A stretch of DNA of 64,000 nt from the NCBI RefSeq assembly GCF_000817815.1, contig NZ_JPRD01000024.1, positions 1-64,000 on the forward strand, read 5' to 3'. Shown one piece after another: positions 27,849 through 37,561 of the stretch. The DNA comes from Vibrio owensii CAIM 1854 = LMG 25443. Lineage in GTDB: Bacteria; Pseudomonadota; Gammaproteobacteria; Enterobacterales; Vibrionaceae. Position 1 is the first letter of the stretch, and every line of letters begins with the position of its first letter. Below the pieces are notes generated by a model that was not told the DNA's origin, did no database searches, and saw only the letters and a list, made by a program, of their open reading frames with translations. The position numbers and the translations under genes are program-made.

Positions 27849-28310
27849 GTGGTCGAAAATCAAAGTCGAGCGACGCTTATTTTAGCGGGGGTCGTCAGTA
27901 TTATTGTGCTGGCTGCATTTATGCAAAAGTTGAAACCGATAGAGCAAGAAGCGCAAGAAACTGGAGCGAAACTTGCCAAGGTTTGGATGCAAGATAGCGT
28001 GCAAAGATACCACCAAGCATGGCTCGTTCATGGAGAGCCTAAGTTGCTGTTAATGGATGGTTTTGAGCTCAATATGACGGAAGGGGGCTTAGTATCACCT
28101 TTCAGAACAAGCGGTGCACTCGATTGTGACTATTGGCTGACGGTCCATTACCCACAACGTAAAATTATGGCGAGCGAGTTGTTAGAAATTCGTGGAGCAA
28201 TTAAAAGTAATAGTTATACATGTAACTATACTTATGAAAATGGACAGAGAGTTGTTGTTATATCAGACGCTAATTACCTGAAAATAGACGTCGAAATTTC
28301 GGCGGAGTGA
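27849..28310 (+). CDS. mshF: MSHA biogenesis protein MshF
   Basis: 153 residues with one N-terminal membrane helix (about 10-28, LILAGVVSIIVLAAF) and a small periplasmic domain. There is no prepilin cleavage site. Two Cys in the C-terminal half (ALDCDYWLTV and SYTCNYTY) may form a disulfide. Begins with GTG four bases after the mshG stop. Function is not established; the place at the end of the machinery operon identifies it. No mshB follows it, unlike in V. cholerae. Confidence 0.8.
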   Translation: MVENQSRATLILAGVVSIIVLAAFMQKLKPIEQEAQETGAKLAKVWMQDSVQRYHQAWLVHGEPKLLLMDGFELNMTEGGLVSPFRTSGALDCDYWLTVHYPQRKIMASELLEIRGAIKSNSYTCNYTYENGQRVVVISDANYLKIDVEISAE

Positions 28311-28352
28311 ATTTTTTGACACTTAAGTACTATAAATGGGAATGAAAGTCGG

Positions 28353-28358
28353 TATAAT
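28353..28358 (+). promoter_or_regulatory. Candidate -10 box of a pilin-operon promoter
   Basis: A perfect TATAAT in the gap before mshA. A TTGACA lies at 28316-28321, but 31 bases away, too far to pair with it, so an activator may be needed or the true promoter differs. A transcript from here would have a leader of about 235 bases. Confidence 0.4.
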
Positions 28359-28483
28359 GCAAACATTACCATAAGCAAAAGGTTGTAATGAAAAGTAAAC
28401 CAAACATGGGATATCTTTTTTGCACGGCTTTAACTTAACAATGGCGAATCGTCATTCTGCTCAAGCGGTAGAAAAAGGGCTCA

Positions 28484-28603
28484 ATGGATAAACATTGGTT
28501 TATCGCTGAGATGCCACACCGTTTTGACATCATCCAAAATGGTCGCATGACCGATAAACTTTGCAGTCACTCTGCATGCTTACATAGAGAGAGTAAACAA
28601 TGA
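28484..28603 (+). CDS. Small ORF in the mshA leader
   Basis: 39 codons (MDKHWFIAEMPHRF...). AAAAAGG stands five bases before the ATG, and the TGA stop overlaps the mshA start codon (ATGA, 28600-28603), so it would be translationally coupled to the pilin. Its start lies in a hairpin: GATAAAC / GTTTATC (28487-28493, 28498-28504), extended by CTCA / TGAG. Two 16-codon ORFs precede it (28388-28438, after AAAGG, and 28441-28491). The peptide resembles nothing I know. It may be a leader that sets pilin translation, or chance. Confidence 0.3.
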   Translation: MDKHWFIAEMPHRFDIIQNGRMTDKLCSHSACLHRESKQ

Positions 28604-29082
28604 AAAGACAAGGTGGTTTCACCCTTATCGAATTGGTAGTGGTAATTGTAATCCTAGGTATTCTAGCGGTAACTGCAGCACCACGCTTCCTTAACCTGCA
28701 AGATGATGCTCGATTAGCTTCACTACAAGGCTTGAAAGGTGCAATTGATGGTGCTGCAGGTATTACATATGGTAAAGCTGCTGTTGAAGGTGTTGAAGGT
28801 GAAGCTAGTGGTAAGTCAGTTGAAGGTATTGACCTAGCGTACGGTTACCCTACTCAGGCTGGCTTGGAAAATGCTGTAATGGGACTTGCTGATGACTGGG
28901 ATGAAATTACTGTAAGCAGCGACAAAGTATATACATTTAAAGGCAAAGAGGCAGGAGATGATTGGGTTTTCGATCCAACGGGCGCAGCTACAAATAAAGG
29001 TTGTTACGTTGGTTACATCCAAGCTACAGGTAAAACAGCAGCTTCAGCAGCTAAAACAGTTATTGCAAATGATGACTGTTAA
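28600..29082 (+). CDS. mshA: Major MSHA pilin MshA
   Basis: Type IVa prepilin, 160 residues. Short leader MKRQGG, then FTLIELVVVIVILGIL with Glu5 for subunit assembly and N-methylation, and a hydrophobic helix to about residue 30. The globular head is rich in Gly and Ala, with a C-terminal Cys pair (GCYVGY and the final NDDC) that should form the disulfide loop. The N terminus is almost that of V. cholerae MshA. The pilus mediates attachment to chitin and surfaces and is receptor for some phages. A hairpin terminator follows, so mshA can be transcribed in excess over the minor pilins. Confidence 0.93.
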   Translation: MKRQGGFTLIELVVVIVILGILAVTAAPRFLNLQDDARLASLQGLKGAIDGAAGITYGKAAVEGVEGEASGKSVEGIDLAYGYPTQAGLENAVMGLADDWDEITVSSDKVYTFKGKEAGDDWVFDPTGAATNKGCYVGYIQATGKTAASAAKTVIANDDC

Positions 29083-29095
29083 TTCTTGAGTTCTG

Positions 29096-29129
29096 AAAGG
29101 CCAGCTAGTCTGGCCTTTATCTCTTTATT
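29096..29129 (+). terminator. Terminator or attenuator behind mshA
   Basis: AAAGGCCAG / CTGGCCTTT stem (29096-29104, 29110-29118) followed by a T-rich, not uninterrupted, tract. It likely ends most mshA transcripts and lets some read into the minor-pilin genes. Confidence 0.7.
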
Positions 29130-29153
29130 TTGATTAATCTTGGAATAGTTCAT

Positions 29154-29384
29154 ATGCACAAATCATCGGGTCTTAGTGCAATTGAGTTTGTCGTTGTGCT
29201 GATTATCTTGGGGGTGATCGGTTATGTGGTATTACCAAGATTTATCAGCTTTGAGCCAGAAACTTATGAAGCAAAGTGGGAGCAAACTAAGCAAACTGCT
29301 GAACACGTTTCTGAGGCTCTAAGCAACAAAGAAACTTACGATCGAATTGAAGAAGAATTAGAGCGCTCAAAAGGGGAGAAATAG
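29154..29384 (+). CDS. Very short pilin-like protein between mshA and mshC
   Basis: 76 residues from the ATG at 29154 (a longer reading from TTG 29130 is less likely). After KSSG the sequence LSAIEFVVVLIILGVIGYV fits a type IV prepilin helix with Glu at position 5 after cleavage. PRFISFEPE follows, as in MshA. Instead of a globular head there is only a charged tail of about 45 residues, predicted helical (EEELERSKGEK). It has no Cys. It may be a remnant of a second pilin such as mshB, or a functional mini-pilin. No strong ribosome site is seen. It lies in a non-overlapping gap, 119 bases before mshC. Confidence 0.6.
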   Translation: MHKSSGLSAIEFVVVLIILGVIGYVVLPRFISFEPETYEAKWEQTKQTAEHVSEALSNKETYDRIEEELERSKGEK

Positions 29385-29503
29385 CCTTTTGTTGGTTATT
29401 TGTACACTTGCTCACAGTTCGAATTTAAAACTTATAAGTCTATCATTATTCTCATAATTTCATCGTATACTTACTTCGCTTGTCCTAAGCCTAAGGTTGG
29501 GTT

Positions 29504-30052
29504 ATGAAAATTCGCAGCTCTGCATTAGGGTTTACCTTGATGGAATTGATCTTAGTGATCGTTCTCTTATCTATTCTTTCCCTTTTTGCTGCTAGCCGTT
29601 TTATGGGTAAAGGCAGTGTGTCTGCATTCGCTCTTCAAGAGCAGGTTATTTCAGTGATTCGCCAAGTTCAAGTGAGTCGCATGCAGTCGAATATCAATAT
29701 CCCAAACAAGTCTTATCCTGAAAGATGTCTACCCAGTAGCTATAACGCTGGAGAGGACTCTAGCTACACTAACTTTTGTCTATCAATCACGAGCACTTGT
29801 ATCGGATCTAGTGCAGCGTGCAATCTAGTTAGTAATGAACGAGATGCTCGAAGCGATATTGTTGTCGATAGCTCAGCACAGTTTTCAATTATTAATGGTG
29901 CCTCTAGTCCCATTGAATTTGATCTATTGGGTAATCCTCTCAATGTTTCCTCTGCTGGTATTTCTATTCTTATTCAAGATAAAAACGGTCAAAGCCAGTG
30001 TCGAGTATTGATCAATCCTCAGGGTTATGTTTCGGAGGAGACATGCTCATGA
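29504..30052 (+). CDS. mshC: Minor pilin MshC
   Basis: 182-residue prepilin: leader ending SALG, then FTLMELILVIVLLSILSLF with Glu5, and a head with five Cys (RCLPSS, FCLS, TCIGSSAACN) plus CRV and a terminal TCS, suggesting several disulfides. Similar in layout to GspH/FimT-type priming pilins. AAGG seven bases before the ATG. The stop codon overlaps mshD (ATGA). Confidence 0.85.
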   Translation: MKIRSSALGFTLMELILVIVLLSILSLFAASRFMGKGSVSAFALQEQVISVIRQVQVSRMQSNINIPNKSYPERCLPSSYNAGEDSSYTNFCLSITSTCIGSSAACNLVSNERDARSDIVVDSSAQFSIINGASSPIEFDLLGNPLNVSSAGISILIQDKNGQSQCRVLINPQGYVSEETCS

Positions 30053-30642
30053 GAAAGCACATTGGTATGACGCTTATTGAGATGATCATTGCCATCGTTC
30101 TTATGGGGATTGCGATGGTAGCGTTTACGTCTTTTTTAGTTCCTCAAATTCGTGATTCAGCAATGCCTCATTATCAAATGCGTGCAGCAGCCCTAGGGCA
30201 GGGTTTTATGTCGCAAATATTGGCGCGTGGCTTTGACCAGTGGAGCGATTTTGATGGTGGGGTTATTCGTTGTGAGGAAGCTAACCCTCATCCAGATAAC
30301 CCCTCTAACAGTTGTTCGGCAACATTGGGTGTTGATACAAAATATGGCGAAATTTCTAATAATCCGAGTACTTTTAATGACGTGGATGATTACATTGGTT
30401 GTTGGAGTACACCGACGACGGTAGGTCAGTGCCAAGGTGCGAAGCGTGGGAGTATTGCTGATGTGTTAGGAAAGAGCGGTGAAGATAAATATCGCAATTT
30501 CCGTGTTGAGGTCGGAGTTGCGTACGACAACTTATCTGCGGCGAAAACGACAGGCACTACTAACTATAAAAAAATCACTATTACTATTTTTGCAAGTAAC
30601 ACTCAGCCATTAACACTCACTGCCATAAGAGGTAACTACTGA
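30049..30642 (+). CDS. mshD: Minor pilin MshD
   Basis: 197 residues, prepilin cleavage after HIG, then MTLIEMIIAIVLMGIAMV with Glu5. The head has Cys at RCEEA, SCSA, GCW and QCQG. The ATG at 30049 has GGAGGAG eight bases upstream and overlaps the mshC stop; an ATG at 30043 would add two residues. The layout matches GspI/PilV-type minor pilins. TGA and the next ATG share one base with mshO. Confidence 0.86.
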   Translation: MRKHIGMTLIEMIIAIVLMGIAMVAFTSFLVPQIRDSAMPHYQMRAAALGQGFMSQILARGFDQWSDFDGGVIRCEEANPHPDNPSNSCSATLGVDTKYGEISNNPSTFNDVDDYIGCWSTPTTVGQCQGAKRGSIADVLGKSGEDKYRNFRVEVGVAYDNLSAAKTTGTTNYKKITITIFASNTQPLTLTAIRGNY

Positions 30643-31355
30643 TGAAAGCTCGTGGTTTTACCTTAATGGAAATGATCGTCACCATTGTGATCGGGAGTTT
30701 TATCATGCTGGGTATTGCGGGTTATGTTCAGCTTGGTATGAAAGGTTATGCGGATACTATTGACCGACAACGTATGCAAACTCAAGCCCAGTTTGTGCTG
30801 GAGAAGATGTCTCGAGAAATTCGCCATGCGGTACCGAATAGTTTTCATGAGCCTGATGGAACGACGAAGTGTTTAGAGTTTGTACCTATTGAGTATTCGG
30901 GGTTCTACACACTGACAAATAACGACTTGGAGTTCTTATTGGGCAATGACGCCACGTTAAACCCAATGCCTGCTAACGCTTGGATGGTTATTAATCCGAG
31001 CCGTTATGAAGATCTACAACCTTCTTCTTCACAAAGTTTAGATGTTGGTGATCTAGCCAAAATTGGTGATGTCTTTGTTATTAGTGGTGCTGCCAGTACG
31101 ATTGGGGGCTCTTCTATTTCGAGCCGTCATTACGTCTATCAAGATAAGTCTGAAGTACGTTACTGCTTCGAAAATGATCAAATAACGCGCAATGGAATTA
31201 CAGTCGCGGATAGTGTCGATACTTCGGTAAGTGATATGCACTATCTAGAGCCAACGCTGCAGCGTGGTGGTCTTGTACACATCAATTTAGAGTTCACTCA
31301 AAACCGGGAGCGTAGTGTTTACCAACAAGACGTGCAGGTGCTCAATGTTCCGTAG
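30642..31355 (+). CDS. mshO: Minor pilin MshO
   Basis: 237 residues. Leader MKARG, then FTLMEMIVTIVIGSFIMLG with Glu5, and a larger head of the GspJ/PilW kind (LEKMSREIRHAVPNS). The start codon overlaps the mshD stop by one base. The end overlaps mshP. Probably part of a priming tip complex with MshC, MshD and MshP, by analogy with GspH-I-J-K (inference). Confidence 0.87.
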   Translation: MKARGFTLMEMIVTIVIGSFIMLGIAGYVQLGMKGYADTIDRQRMQTQAQFVLEKMSREIRHAVPNSFHEPDGTTKCLEFVPIEYSGFYTLTNNDLEFLLGNDATLNPMPANAWMVINPSRYEDLQPSSSQSLDVGDLAKIGDVFVISGAASTIGGSSISSRHYVYQDKSEVRYCFENDQITRNGITVADSVDTSVSDMHYLEPTLQRGGLVHINLEFTQNRERSVYQQDVQVLNVP

Positions 31356-31788
31356 AAATGTCCAACAAGGTAGTGTTCTGATTGTCGTGTTGTTTGTCAT
31401 CATTGTGATGGGGTACTTAGCTGCTTCTTTGATGAGAGTAAGTTGGTCAAACCAAAGTACATTAACGAGAGAATTCTTGGGCACCAAAGCTTGGTTTATT
31501 GCTCAATCTGCCAATGAGTGGGCACTAACTCAGCTTTATCCATTAAACACAGATGGCTCCGTCATCGCTGATGTTTGCTCTAAGATTGAAAATGGTAAGA
31601 CATCTCCTCCTACACAGATTACACAAGGCTCGGGTTGCCTAATCAATACTATGACATGTTCAAATATCGGTACCTTTAACGCAGGTACCTCTGAAGCTGA
31701 ATCTCTTTTCAGAGTGCAAGCCACAGCAATTTGTGGTTCCGGGGTTGTACAAGTACAGCGCCAACAAGAGATTTGGGTTACGGAGTAA
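31345..31788 (+). CDS. mshP: Minor pilin-like protein MshP
   Basis: 147 residues. After QQG comes SVLIVVLFVIIVMGYLAASL: a prepilin helix with no Glu at position 5, as in PilX/GspK proteins that sit at the tip and have no subunit below to bind. FIAQSANEWAL is a typical PilX-like stretch. Four Cys in the head. I chose ATG 31345, with AGGTG just upstream, inside the end of mshO; a longer reading from 31315 lacks support. mshQ follows eight bases after the stop. Confidence 0.83.
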   Translation: MFRRNVQQGSVLIVVLFVIIVMGYLAASLMRVSWSNQSTLTREFLGTKAWFIAQSANEWALTQLYPLNTDGSVIADVCSKIENGKTSPPTQITQGSGCLINTMTCSNIGTFNAGTSEAESLFRVQATAICGSGVVQVQRQQEIWVTE

Positions 31789-31796
31789 ATAAAATA

Positions 31797-34700
31797 ATGA
31801 AAAAAATAATGATGTTTGGGGCTCTCACATATAGCTTGCTGTCTGCTCAATCTCTTGCTGGAGTTATGTATGACCTTACTCCTCGTTGGTCTTGGAGCGA
31901 TAATGAATATGTGGCTTGGAATAGTCCTTGCCCCAATAATGGCTACTATGCAAACAACTACTCCACTTACGTATGTACAGTAGGCGTTAATCTAAACTAC
32001 GGCGATAGTATTGTTGCCGGTCCTTATGTATCACAACTGTATTTGGATCGATATTCTTCTTTTGGTGGTAATAATACGATTGGTAGTAGTAATCGGAATC
32101 TTTCCCTTAACCTAGACCGAAATTCTTTTAGTGCTCGTAACTTATATATTTACGGTAGTATCGATAATGGTGGTTACATCAATTTAACAGACGCTACTGT
32201 ATCTAGGTTTATAAGGAGCTCTAACAATGATGTTGTATTTGATAATGTCAATGTTGGAGAAAGTGTTATAGCTCAAAAACACATTAATGGTGCCAACAGT
32301 GATGTTGGTGGCTATGTTGATAGCTATGCCGGAGGGGTGACACTGAATAATGTTGATGTAGGCTCGTATATCGAGGCTAGAAATCAGATAAAAACAACGA
32401 ATGGTGAGGTGGGCGGACACATTTCCTCTTCCAGCGGTGGTATTCTGGCTGTGTCAAACAGCGCGCATCTCATTTCTGGGTATGTTAGTGCTAAAGAATC
32501 CATAAAAGTGACTAACTACAGAATCAATCAATACATATTTTCTGAAGACTATGTGCAACTCAATAATACGAATGTGAATGGAGATGTTACCTCTCGTAGC
32601 AGTGGTAACCCTGCGGTTGAAGTATTAAATAACTCGTCTGTTTCTGGTGATATCTCCGCCAAAGGTTTTATTCGTGTATCTGACTCTAGTGTATCTGGCG
32701 ATATTGATAATACTCAAGGGCGCAATCAGAGCATGGCAATTAATAGCAGCCAAATTGGCGGAGATATTGCTGCTAAGGGATACGTCGATGTGCAATCTTC
32801 ACAAGTGTCAGGCACTGTTTCTAGTGCAAATGAAGGTGGTCGAATTGAGCACTCTAAAATTAAAGGTGATGTTAATGTTAAAGAGTACCTTCACGTAGTT
32901 AATAGCTCCTATATTTGTGGAGAAGCATCAAGCTCTGGTGATGGTGCAAATATTAACAACTCATTTGTTGGTGATGATGTATCAACTAAAAAGTATCTGC
33001 ATGTCACAAATGCCTCTGTTTTTGGCACTGTAAGTACCAAAAATACAGGGATGGCTTTTTCTGGAGCGAAAATTCTTGCTGACATGAAAGCAGTAGGTTT
33101 TCCTAATAACGAGTATGTCAGTATTTCTAACAATTCTACGTTGTGTGGGCAGTTGAACTCTTCATATTATTACAACGGAAATTTGGTTGCGTTTTGTGGG
33201 TTAAATGACCCAAGTTGTAATAGCTCCCAATCAAAAGGCGAATGTCCAGTTAATGTAAGTTCAGGATCCGGTTACGATGACTTCTATGAGTTTTGTGGTA
33301 CTCCTCCTCCTGACCCTGAACCAACACAATGTAATTTACTCCCAATGGAAGACTTCAATGTTAATGATATTAGCAACTGGTCTGTTATTGGCTTTGGGCA
33401 AAGCATCAAACCTACACCATCTGGTGGTCGATTCGTTTTAAACTCGTCTCAAAGAAATCAAGCAACAGCATCGGCATACAACTATCTGTTCCCTTCGAAA
33501 GATAACTACCTTGAGGTGGAGTTTGACCATTACGCGCACTCCGGCTCTGGGGCTGATGGTGTGGCATTGGTTTTATCTGATGCTAATGTGCCGCCGCAAA
33601 CTGGTGCATTTGGTGGTCCACTTGGCTATGGTGTGAAACCTAACATACAAGGTTTTGCTGGCGGTTGGCTTGGGTTTGGTATTGATGAATACGGCAACTA
33701 CTCAAGAGAAGGTAGTTTTGACGATTCCCCTAATCGACCATCCAGACCAAATGCAGTCGCAATTCGTGGTTCTGGGATTAAGAACAACTCTGGGCAATGG
33801 ATGGGAGGTTATCGCTATATCAAAGGTAACAATAATGTTGGTGACTTAGATAACCGTACTAATCTAAAACACAGATATAAGGTTATTATTGACTCAAAAC
33901 AGCAAGGTAAAGTCTACATTACGATTCAGCGTAAGATAGGTAGTGCGAACTCTTGGACAACATTGATCTCCAAATTTGATGTTATGGGCGGTTTTGGGCA
34001 AACCACGCCTCCAGAAAATTTTCGAGTGTCGATTACCGCCTCGACTGGTGACATTACCAACGTACACGAAATGGATAACTTCCAAGTTTGTGCCGACAAA
34101 TACCAGAAAATAACGGAAGGCATTCACCACTTCGAATTTGATTACGCTGGTACTGGCAGTATTTGTCAGGCGTCCGAGGTAACACTACGAGCGTGTATGG
34201 ATGCTTCTTGTTCGAAAACGTACCCATCTTCAGTATTGAGCTCGAACCCGGGAGCAACGGTTGATCCTGTGACAGTTTCTTTATTGCCGCAGTCAGATTC
34301 TCTTGTCGAATGGGAAGGGGGAGATCGTGTTACGTTCTCTGACTCTGTTTCGTTGAAGCTACAAGCATTCCAATCAGGTTCAGCAAAACTTGGAATTGCA
34401 AGTAGCTCGGTTCCGCAGTTTGGTTTTGACGGTGCGAAGTGTCGTATCGCTGGTGGCTCGCTACTTGAGCAAAACTGTAATATCGTATTTAATTCTGCAG
34501 CCTTGGGCGTAACGGTTCCAGATAAGGTTGCTGGTAAACCATTCTTCAATAACAAAGGACAGGCACAATATAGCAATCAAAGTTTGCCTTATTTGGAGTT
34601 TTGTAGTTCGCCAAGTCAACAAGGCGGTAACGGCGAAAATCGAGATGTTCAGCTGTCTATCGAAAGAATTGAACCTACAAGTAACGCAGTATCAGTACCT

Positions 34701-36218
34701 GTTTACGTTTCTTTCAAAAAACGAGATGGCAACTTCAGTGATGATGAAGTTAGTGTTGGAACAACTGATGTTGATATCGCGGATGTTTATTTTAATAGCC
34801 AAGGTAAAGCGTACTTCAACCTGAGATACCCAGAAGCTGGCAAGGTTGCGTTGAAGGCAAGAATTAAAGATGAAAGTGATTCCTTGGGCCAGAATAGCTT
34901 TGTTAGCTTCCCAGCATATCTCAAATTGACGGTTGATGGTGGTTTGTGTGGTTCAGGCTCTTGTAACCAGAAACTTGTTGCTGCTGGAGAAGAGTTCACT
35001 ATGAAAGTGACGGCTTACCAATTTGGTGATGACAAGAAGCCTGCACAAAACTATCAACAATCAGGTTTAACGATTAGTCATAAAGTATCTTACCCGCAGT
35101 TTGATAGTGCGATTCCTGGCACTTTAGGGACGACCACATACGATCATATCAATCTAAATAATGGTACGGGGTCAGTGACGCAAACTGTGTCCGAAGTTGG
35201 TGCTTTTGATTTTACGATTACACCACCTGAAACGTATCTCGGCAGTAAAGCTTTCACCATTACGCCAGCAGAAGAAAATATTGGTCGTTTCTACCCTAAG
35301 TATTTCCGAGTTGATGAAGCGAAAGGAAATCAATGGGCTTACCCACATAAAGAAAACTTTGCTTATATGGGACAAAACTTTGGCGTCGAGGAGTTTTATG
35401 TTGAGGCATTAAATGCGGATAAAGGCGCTTTAACAAACTACGCCTTCTTCTCTAGTGGCTTACAAGCAAAGTTTGGTTTGAAAGATACTAGCTCTTATCA
35501 GTCTCGTTTTATTTTGAACAAAACCTATAGGGGGACTTGGGTGAATAATGGTGCTGCTTATGTCACTTCAAGAAGTCTAGGTAAGTTTACTGGTTCAACG
35601 ACGGATGGGTTAGAGCTATTAAAAGGTTCAGGTTCAAGTTACCCAGATGGTCCGCTCAACCTCAACGAGAACGCGAAAGATACGGCGATATCAATCAAAT
35701 CTGCGGATCATAATAAGGATCCAGTATCTATTGATGATAGTGAGGGATTATTGCCTACTCAACCTGACATCCGCTTCGGTCGTGTCGACCTAGATGATGT
35801 TGGCGGTAACCAAGGTACGACATTGCGAGTACCACTTCGAGTTGAATACTGGAATGGCAGCCGTTTTATCGCCAACTCTGATGATAGTCAAACTAGTGTA
35901 CTTGGGGAAACTGAAGATGGCTCTCAGGTACATATTTGGCCTACAGATAATACTGCTAAAGTTGTTTCTCTAGGGGCTGGTGGTCGAGTTAGTTCAGGTT
36001 ATTCTCGTTCAGTTACTGCAATGGAGGCGGAGTCTTACCGTCAACAAACTCGTGTGTGGCTTCAGCTTGATGGTGTTCTAAATGCAATCCCATGGCTCAA
36101 ATACGATTGGGACAACGATAACGCCGAAGAAAACCCATCATCAGTCGTCACGTTTGGTATTCACCGTGGCAATGACCGCGTGATTTATCGGGGTGAACCG
36201 GGGTTAACCGGACAATAA
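31797..36218 (+). CDS. mshQ: Giant secreted protein MshQ, putative pilus-linked adhesin
   Basis: 1473 residues from ATG 31797 (GGAG eleven bases upstream), with a signal peptide cut near LAG-VMYD. From about 100 to 435 lie loose repeats of 20-25 residues alternating SSVSGDI-like and AKGYVDV-like strands, as in a beta-solenoid. At about 513-780 is a fold like bacterial L-type lectins: opening CNLLPMEDFN, then GADGVALVLSD and GGWLGFGIDEYG. The region from about 1080 resembles DUF6701 (GRFYPKYF). No membrane anchor or sorting signal is visible. Last gene of the msh cluster. Ligand binding at the pilus tip or cell surface is inferred from the lectin-like domain; it has no proven role that I know. 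Confidence 0.85.
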   Translation: MKKIMMFGALTYSLLSAQSLAGVMYDLTPRWSWSDNEYVAWNSPCPNNGYYANNYSTYVCTVGVNLNYGDSIVAGPYVSQLYLDRYSSFGGNNTIGSSNRNLSLNLDRNSFSARNLYIYGSIDNGGYINLTDATVSRFIRSSNNDVVFDNVNVGESVIAQKHINGANSDVGGYVDSYAGGVTLNNVDVGSYIEARNQIKTTNGEVGGHISSSSGGILAVSNSAHLISGYVSAKESIKVTNYRINQYIFSEDYVQLNNTNVNGDVTSRSSGNPAVEVLNNSSVSGDISAKGFIRVSDSSVSGDIDNTQGRNQSMAINSSQIGGDIAAKGYVDVQSSQVSGTVSSANEGGRIEHSKIKGDVNVKEYLHVVNSSYICGEASSSGDGANINNSFVGDDVSTKKYLHVTNASVFGTVSTKNTGMAFSGAKILADMKAVGFPNNEYVSISNNSTLCGQLNSSYYYNGNLVAFCGLNDPSCNSSQSKGECPVNVSSGSGYDDFYEFCGTPPPDPEPTQCNLLPMEDFNVNDISNWSVIGFGQSIKPTPSGGRFVLNSSQRNQATASAYNYLFPSKDNYLEVEFDHYAHSGSGADGVALVLSDANVPPQTGAFGGPLGYGVKPNIQGFAGGWLGFGIDEYGNYSREGSFDDSPNRPSRPNAVAIRGSGIKNNSGQWMGGYRYIKGNNNVGDLDNRTNLKHRYKVIIDSKQQGKVYITIQRKIGSANSWTTLISKFDVMGGFGQTTPPENFRVSITASTGDITNVHEMDNFQVCADKYQKITEGIHHFEFDYAGTGSICQASEVTLRACMDASCSKTYPSSVLSSNPGATVDPVTVSLLPQSDSLVEWEGGDRVTFSDSVSLKLQAFQSGSAKLGIASSSVPQFGFDGAKCRIAGGSLLEQNCNIVFNSAALGVTVPDKVAGKPFFNNKGQAQYSNQSLPYLEFCSSPSQQGGNGENRDVQLSIERIEPTSNAVSVPVYVSFKKRDGNFSDDEVSVGTTDVDIADVYFNSQGKAYFNLRYPEAGKVALKARIKDESDSLGQNSFVSFPAYLKLTVDGGLCGSGSCNQKLVAAGEEFTMKVTAYQFGDDKKPAQNYQQSGLTISHKVSYPQFDSAIPGTLGTTTYDHINLNNGTGSVTQTVSEVGAFDFTITPPETYLGSKAFTITPAEENIGRFYPKYFRVDEAKGNQWAYPHKENFAYMGQNFGVEEFYVEALNADKGALTNYAFFSSGLQAKFGLKDTSSYQSRFILNKTYRGTWVNNGAAYVTSRSLGKFTGSTTDGLELLKGSGSSYPDGPLNLNENAKDTAISIKSADHNKDPVSIDDSEGLLPTQPDIRFGRVDLDDVGGNQGTTLRVPLRVEYWNGSRFIANSDDSQTSVLGETEDGSQVHIWPTDNTAKVVSLGAGGRVSSGYSRSVTAMEAESYRQQTRVWLQLDGVLNAIPWLKYDWDNDNAEENPSSVVTFGIHRGNDRVIYRGEPGLTGQ

Positions 36219-36283
36219 CAAACTTCGGTTTCTTGCGTTAAGTAAGGAAACTGCAAGAAATTGAGGCTTTCTGCTCATGTTTG

Positions 36284-36322
36284 TGTACCAATGCCTTGCT
36301 GTGACAGCGAGGCATTGGTACA
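36284..36322. repeat. 18-bp hairpin between mshQ and mreB
   Basis: TGTACCAATGCCT (36284-36296) pairs perfectly with AGGCATTGGTACA (36310-36322). Inside, a T-G pair and GCTG / CAGC extend the stem to about 18 bp around a TGA loop. No direct T tract follows (TTTAGGACAATTTTTG comes next), so it is an atypical terminator for msh or a structure in the mreB leader. Confidence 0.65.
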
Positions 36323-36361
36323 TTTAGGACAATTTTTGTCTTCTAAATTTTTGCAGGATGA

Positions 36362-37414
<1,053 letters not shown>

Positions 37415-37561
37415 AATGCAGGGTGGAGTCTATATGGACTTCACCTTCATTTCCGCTCTCTGTAATTTCAATCTGCTCCATACCAAGAATCCACTTACAT
37501 TAGATTCTCTGGTTGCCAAGTAAGGCTCAATAATCATGGTAGCAATCAGGTTAAAAACAAG

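Noticed and set aside
37418..37525. 35-codon ORF between mreB and mreC
   Set aside because: No ribosome site, and the gap is better explained by a hairpin and the mreC leader.
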